In this document: positions 60,569-64,000 of the stretch, in pieces
How positions within the stretch are numbered: the first letter of the stretch is position 1
How the letters are laid out: the number at the start of each line of letters is the position of its first letter
Source of the DNA: Dasypus novemcinctus
Lineage: Eukaryota; Chordata; Mammalia; Cingulata; Dasypodidae
Direction of reading: 5' to 3'
Length of the DNA: 64,000 nt
Assembly: GCF_030445035.2 (NCBI RefSeq)
Contig: NC_080704.1
Location: forward strand, 27,260,499-27,324,498
Program-made: the position numbers and the translations under genes
Notes under the pieces: model-generated
Told to the model about the DNA's origin: nothing
Databases searched by the model: none
Seen by the model: the letters and a program-made list of their open reading frames with translations, nothing else

Positions 60569-61434
60569 AAAAAATGGGCAAAGGATATGAATAGACATTT
60601 TACCAAAGAAGATATGTGAATAGCTAATAAGTATATGAAAAGAGGCTCAACATCATTCATCGTTAAGGAAATGCAAATTAAAAGCACACGGACTAGAATG
60701 GCTATAATGAAAAAGACAGGTAAATAACGTGTTGGCAAGGATGTTGAGGAACTGGAGCCCTCATACATTGCTGATGTGAAGGTAAAATGGTGCAGTCTCT
60801 TTGGAAAAACAGTTTATCTTTTTCTCAAAATGGTAAACATACCTTTACCCTAGGAGTCGGCAATTGCACTAGATATTTGCCAAGAGAAATGAAAACTTAT
60901 GCCCACAAAAAACTTGTACATGAATGTTCATAGCAGCATTATTCATAATAGTTAAAAAGTGGAAACAGTCCAAATATTCAACTGGTGAATGGTAAACAAA
61001 ATGTGGAATGTCCATACAATGGAATTGTATTAAGCAATAAAAAGGAATGAATTACTGCTGATACATACTATAACATGGGTGAACCTTGGAAACACTATGC
61101 TAAGGGAAAGAAGTCAGATGCAAAAGACTGCATATTTTGTGATTCCATTTCCGTGAAATGTCCAGAAAAGACTATATAGACAGAAAGTTGATTAGTGGTA
61201 GCCTGGGCTGGGGGTGGGGGTGGGAACTGAGATTGAGTGAAAAGGGACACTGCGGATCTCTTTGGTTTGATGGAAATGTTCTAAAACTGGATTGTGGTGA
61301 TGGTTGCACAACTCTAAAATTACTAAAACTCATTAAATTGCACACGTAAAACAGGTGAATTTTTAAAAAAAGAAAAACAGGTGAATTTTATGGTATGTAA
61401 ATTCTACCTCAATAAAGCTGATTAAAAAAGAGAG

Positions 61435-61812
61435 ATAATAATCGAGAAAATGTGGCATTGATGTGGAAAAAGTGGCCATGGTGGCTGCTGGGTGCGGGGA
61501 AGGGGAGGAAGAGATGTGGAGGCATTCTCAGGACTTGGAGTTGTCCTGGGTGGTGGTGCCCCAGGGACAATTGCCGGATGTTTTATGTCCTCCCATGGGC
61601 CACTGGATGGAACGTGGGAAAGTGTGGGCTATGGTGTGGAACACGGGACATGGGGTGCAGCGATGCCCGGAGACGTACTCACCTGACGCAATGGATGTGA
61701 CATGATGATGGGGGAGAGTGTTATTGTGCGGGGAGTGGTGGGGTGGGGGTGGTGGGGGCGAATGGGGACCTCATATTTTTTTAATGTAATATCTTTTTTA
61801 AAAAATGAATGA
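61435..61812 (+). mobile_element. L1 3' UTR fragment
   Basis: Same 3' end as at 38381 and 43883: GTGGCTGCTGGGTGCGGGGA, CCACTGGATGGAACGTGGGA, CATGATGATGGGGGAGAGTG, then ATTTTTTTAATGTAATA and an A-rich end. A possible AAAAAGAGAGA direct repeat is present on both sides. Confidence 0.8.
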
Positions 61813-61844
61813 GTAGATTTTGGAAAATAAAAAGAGAGAGAGAG

Positions 61845-62045
61845 AGCATTTACTCATAATTGGCTATGAATCCCAGCTCTGCTACTTATTATCTGTGGAA
61901 TCTAGGGCGTAAATTATCTAATCTTTCTGGTATTCAGTTCCCTTACTGTTCAATGGGAATAATAGTATCTACCTTATCGGATTGCTGTGAGGATTAAATA
62001 AAACTAGTACGTGTTAAGTAGGTGTCAATAAATGTTAATTATCTT
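61845..62045 (+). repeat. MIR SINE
   Basis: ATGAATCCCAGCTCTGCTAC, CAATGGGAATAATAGTATCT and GCTGTGAGGATTAAATAAAA follow MIR order. Confidence 0.85.
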
Positions 62046-62119
62046 ATTAAAAAGTGTATTAATGTTCCGTGTTGTTTCTACTTCTGATCAAAGGTTCTGA
62101 TAATGAAGCATATTATTGA

Positions 62120-62285
62120 ATTATATTTTATTAGTGGGTTTAATTTTCTTATTGAGATCTATAATTCACATAGCATAACATTTATCATTTCACTGTTCAA
62201 TTTAGTAGTTTTCAGTATTTTCACCGAGTTGTGCTATTATCATCACTATCTCATTCCAGAACATTTTTATCACCGCAATGGGTTT
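62120..62285 (-). repeat. Old L1 3' UTR fragment
   Basis: The complement of an L1M 3' end, recognised by TTATTGAGATCTATAATTCACATA and CCGAGTTGTGCTATTATCATCAC. Confidence 0.65.
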
Positions 62286-62287
62286 AT

Positions 62288-62692
62288 GTAGTTGGCTGGA
62301 TAGAACTGTGTTCCCTAGAAAGATATGTTCAAGTCATAACCCCCAGTCCCATGAATGTGATTCTATGTGGAAACAAGATCTTCCAACATGTTACTAGTTG
62401 AGGCCAAAATGGATTAGAGTGGATCCTAATCCAATATGACAGTCATGCTTACAAAAAGAAATATGGAGAGAGTGAGAGAGAGGGTGAGAGTGAGAGCGAA
62501 ACACTATGAATTACTGGCAAACCACCGCCAAAAACTAGAAGAGGCATGAAACAGATTCTTCCCTATGGCCCTACCTACGACTTGATTTCATACTTAGCTT
62601 CCAAAACTGTGAGACAAAATATTTCTGTTGTTTTAAGCCGCCCAGTTTATGGTACTTTGCTATGGCAGCCCTGGGAAACTAAGACAGCTGGT
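62288..62692 (+). mobile_element. MLT1-type solo LTR (ERVL-MaLR)
   Basis: Clear collinear match to MLT1 LTRs: AAAGATATGTTCAAGTCATAACCCCCAG, TAATCCAATATGAC, AGAAACTAGAAGAGGCATGAAACAG-like text, CTTCCAAAACTGTGAGAC and TGTTGTTTTAAGCCGCCCAG ending near GGAAACTAAGACA. No viral coding sequence. Confidence 0.82.
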
Positions 62693-62861
62693 GCAACTAT
62701 TTACAATGTAAGATAAATAGGAACTAAATCTCTCCACCCAAGTACAATATATTGTATGGTTTCCACCGTCACTTAACCAATGAATATACTTATCGAAGTA
62801 TAACTTCCCACTTTAAGTAACCTGATGTACCTAAAATTTATGTGATATTTTAATCTCAAAT

Positions 62862-62970
62862 ACTCAGGGTGGGGTGTGGGGTATATGAGAATCTCTTATA
62901 TTTTTTTAATGTAACATGTTTTTGTGATTTATATATCTTAAAAAAATTAAAAATAAATCTTTAAAAAAGG
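62862..62970 (+). mobile_element. L1 3' tail
   Basis: GGGGTGTGGGGTATATGAGAATC followed by TTTTTTTAATGTAACATG and an A-rich end, the same 3' terminus as at 2621. Confidence 0.65.
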
Positions 62971-63696
62971 AGCACAGATAATCTAAATTCTTATTTATCT
63001 CTTTTTACATTTTTTTCTGGTTAGAAATGAAAACCTGTTTATGACAGAAGATTTGTAAAGTATAGAAATACATGGAGAAAAACAAAAATAATTCAACTTT
63101 AAAAAAACACGATAAAAAGCGTTAAGAAAGTCTCAAAAATCTTTTTAAAATCTAAAATTCTGATTTATTGGTAATCTTTCCACTAAAGAAGTGGATTTTC
63201 TTGGATCTGATTAAAAAACAAAAAAAAAAAACCAAAAAACCCGACTTGTAACTTCGGGCGCTCTTAGGACACCTAGCTCTTCCCTTAAGCTCTATCCATT
63301 TGGAATGCAGTCTAGCGCCACCACGGACAACCTCCCTGGCCCCGGAAATGTCTTTCTGGGAACGAGTTAGGATTTTGCTTTTGCCATCCGTGTGCCGCTG
63401 AGCCCTATCCCAAACTTCCGCGAGAGGGCGCCCTCCCCGCCGTCCCTCAGGGGACGCACAGCGCCGTAAGCACGGCTGGCTCAACACGCGGCCTCCTTCC
63501 GGCCAAATCCCGTCACAGGCGGATGCGAACTCCGAGCCGACCTCGCCTTATTAAATTATGGGAATCGGTAGAACAAGGTCATTTCCTCTTTTTTCTGTTC
63601 TCACACCCCAGATGAAATTCCCAGGTTCCGGGGAACTCTTTTGGCCCAACCCCCCGGAAGCGGAAATGGCTTCGCCCTAGCCAACGCGCGCGTCGT

Positions 63697-63705
63697 ATTG
63701 CATCA
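63697..63705 (+). promoter_or_regulatory. C/EBP-ATF response element (ATTGCATCA)
   Basis: Exact match to the CARE/AARE consensus RTTKCATCA used by ATF4-C/EBP dimers, about 285 bp upstream of the inferred EIF2S3 start. Confidence 0.5.
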
Positions 63706-63983
63706 TCCGCTCTCAGGGAGTCTTTTCTGGGGCTGCCCGCAGCGTTGCCTGCAAAAATATCCAACAGGTCTGCGATTCATAGAGTCCGAAAATTTGCAGT
63801 GTGCTTCCTAGTAAGCCGGCCGGCACATAAGTGGGCCCGAGCGGAGAGAAGCCCAAGCAGTGAGTCCCGCTTTGCACTGGCCTCCCGCCTTCCCCAGACC
63901 TGGGCCCTCGTCTGCTTTCCCCGCCGCTGCTGCCCCGCCCTCCAGGAGGGGGCCTGCGTTAGACCAGGCGGGAGCCCGGGCGA

Positions 63984-63997
63984 TTTCCTTCCTCTCT
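63984..63997 (+). promoter_or_regulatory. EIF2S3: Terminal-oligopyrimidine-like transcription start (inferred)
   Basis: TTTCCTTCCTCTCT follows GC-rich promoter DNA. Translation factors often start transcripts with such a tract, and I recall a very similar one at the 5' end of EIF2S3 mRNA. The sequence stops too soon to confirm. Confidence 0.45.
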
Positions 63998-64000
63998 GGG

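Larger units (their letters stand above)
58196..61430 (+). mobile_element. Old L1, ORF2 3' part and 3' UTR, split by several insertions
   Basis: L1 ORF2 text runs 58196-58683, resumes at 59206-59334, then 60059-60177 and 60569-61430. It includes CTTGTATCCAGAATATAG, AAGAACTCTTGCAACTCAAT, ATTCATAATAGTTAAAAAGTGG and the 3' UTR GTGGTGATGGTTGCACAACT. The breaks are filled by an LTR, an immunoglobulin V-bearing retrocopy and SINEs. The collinear resumption of L1 text after each insert defines their edges. Confidence 0.88.
63240..64000. promoter_or_regulatory. EIF2S3: CpG island, inferred EIF2S3 promoter
   Basis: CpG-rich sequence to the window end, with an ETS-type CCGGAAG at about 63654, a CTCF-like CCGCGAGAGGGCGCCC at 63418-63433, and an ATF4-type element at 63697-63705. 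The position, opposite in direction to KLHL15 and next to its 5' side, matches the known gene order KLHL15-EIF2S3. EIF2S3 encodes the gamma subunit of eIF2, which binds GTP and initiator Met-tRNA. No coding codon is inside the window, so the name rests on synteny and on the start-like sequence at 63984. Confidence 0.55.

Noticed and set aside
1-64000. CRISPR arrays, operons, phage or plasmid features
   Set aside because: The sequence is vertebrate nuclear DNA. No regularly spaced short direct repeats or prokaryotic genes were seen.

Overview
This is mammalian, very probably xenarthran, genomic DNA. The repeats give the best clue. About 17 copies of a tRNA-derived SINE appear in short (~90 bp) and long (~400 bp) forms. 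They match what I know as the DAS-SINE family of armadillos, so Dasypus or a close relative is the likely source. Old mammalian repeats (MIR, L2, L1M, MLT1, hAT-type DNA transposons) fill most of the rest. Nothing prokaryotic, no CRISPR array and no operon is present.

The only intact protein-coding gene is KLHL15, on the minus strand: promoter and non-coding exon 1 in a CpG island near 51.3 kb, first coding exon at 36213-36917 (codons 1-235), terminal coding exon at 20161-21270 (codons 236-604), then a long 3' UTR down to about 16.0 kb. Splice sites are canonical, the two exons join in phase, and the predicted length is 604 aa. KLHL15 is X-linked in placental mammals, where EIF2S3 starts upstream of it in the opposite direction. 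The last ~760 bp are a second CpG island ending in a pyrimidine-rich start-like sequence, which I infer to be the EIF2S3 promoter and transcription start. No EIF2S3 coding sequence is in the window.

Layout: 1-2700, inverted L1 5' half joined to an L1 3' tail; 2820-3776, RPSA processed pseudogene; 3.9-15.5 kb, intergenic repeats (MIR, L2, L1, SINEs); 16-51.4 kb, KLHL15; 51.4-63.2 kb, intergenic DNA with a SINE cluster (56.9-58.2 kb) and a heavily nested L1 (58.2-61.4 kb); 63.2-64 kb, CpG island.

The most unusual item is inside that nested L1. A 712-bp insertion with a perfect 12-bp target-site duplication carries the 3' end of an immunoglobulin heavy-chain V segment. It includes framework 3 through the second cysteine, a decayed heptamer, an exact 23-bp spacer, a nonamer and V-gene 3' flank, followed by two SINEs. 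It looks like an L1-mediated retrocopy of unrearranged germline VH DNA, moved to this X-linked location. I found no wholly new biological system, but this orphon, a tail-only retrotransposition scar and a possible spliced uORF of KLHL15 deserve follow-up.
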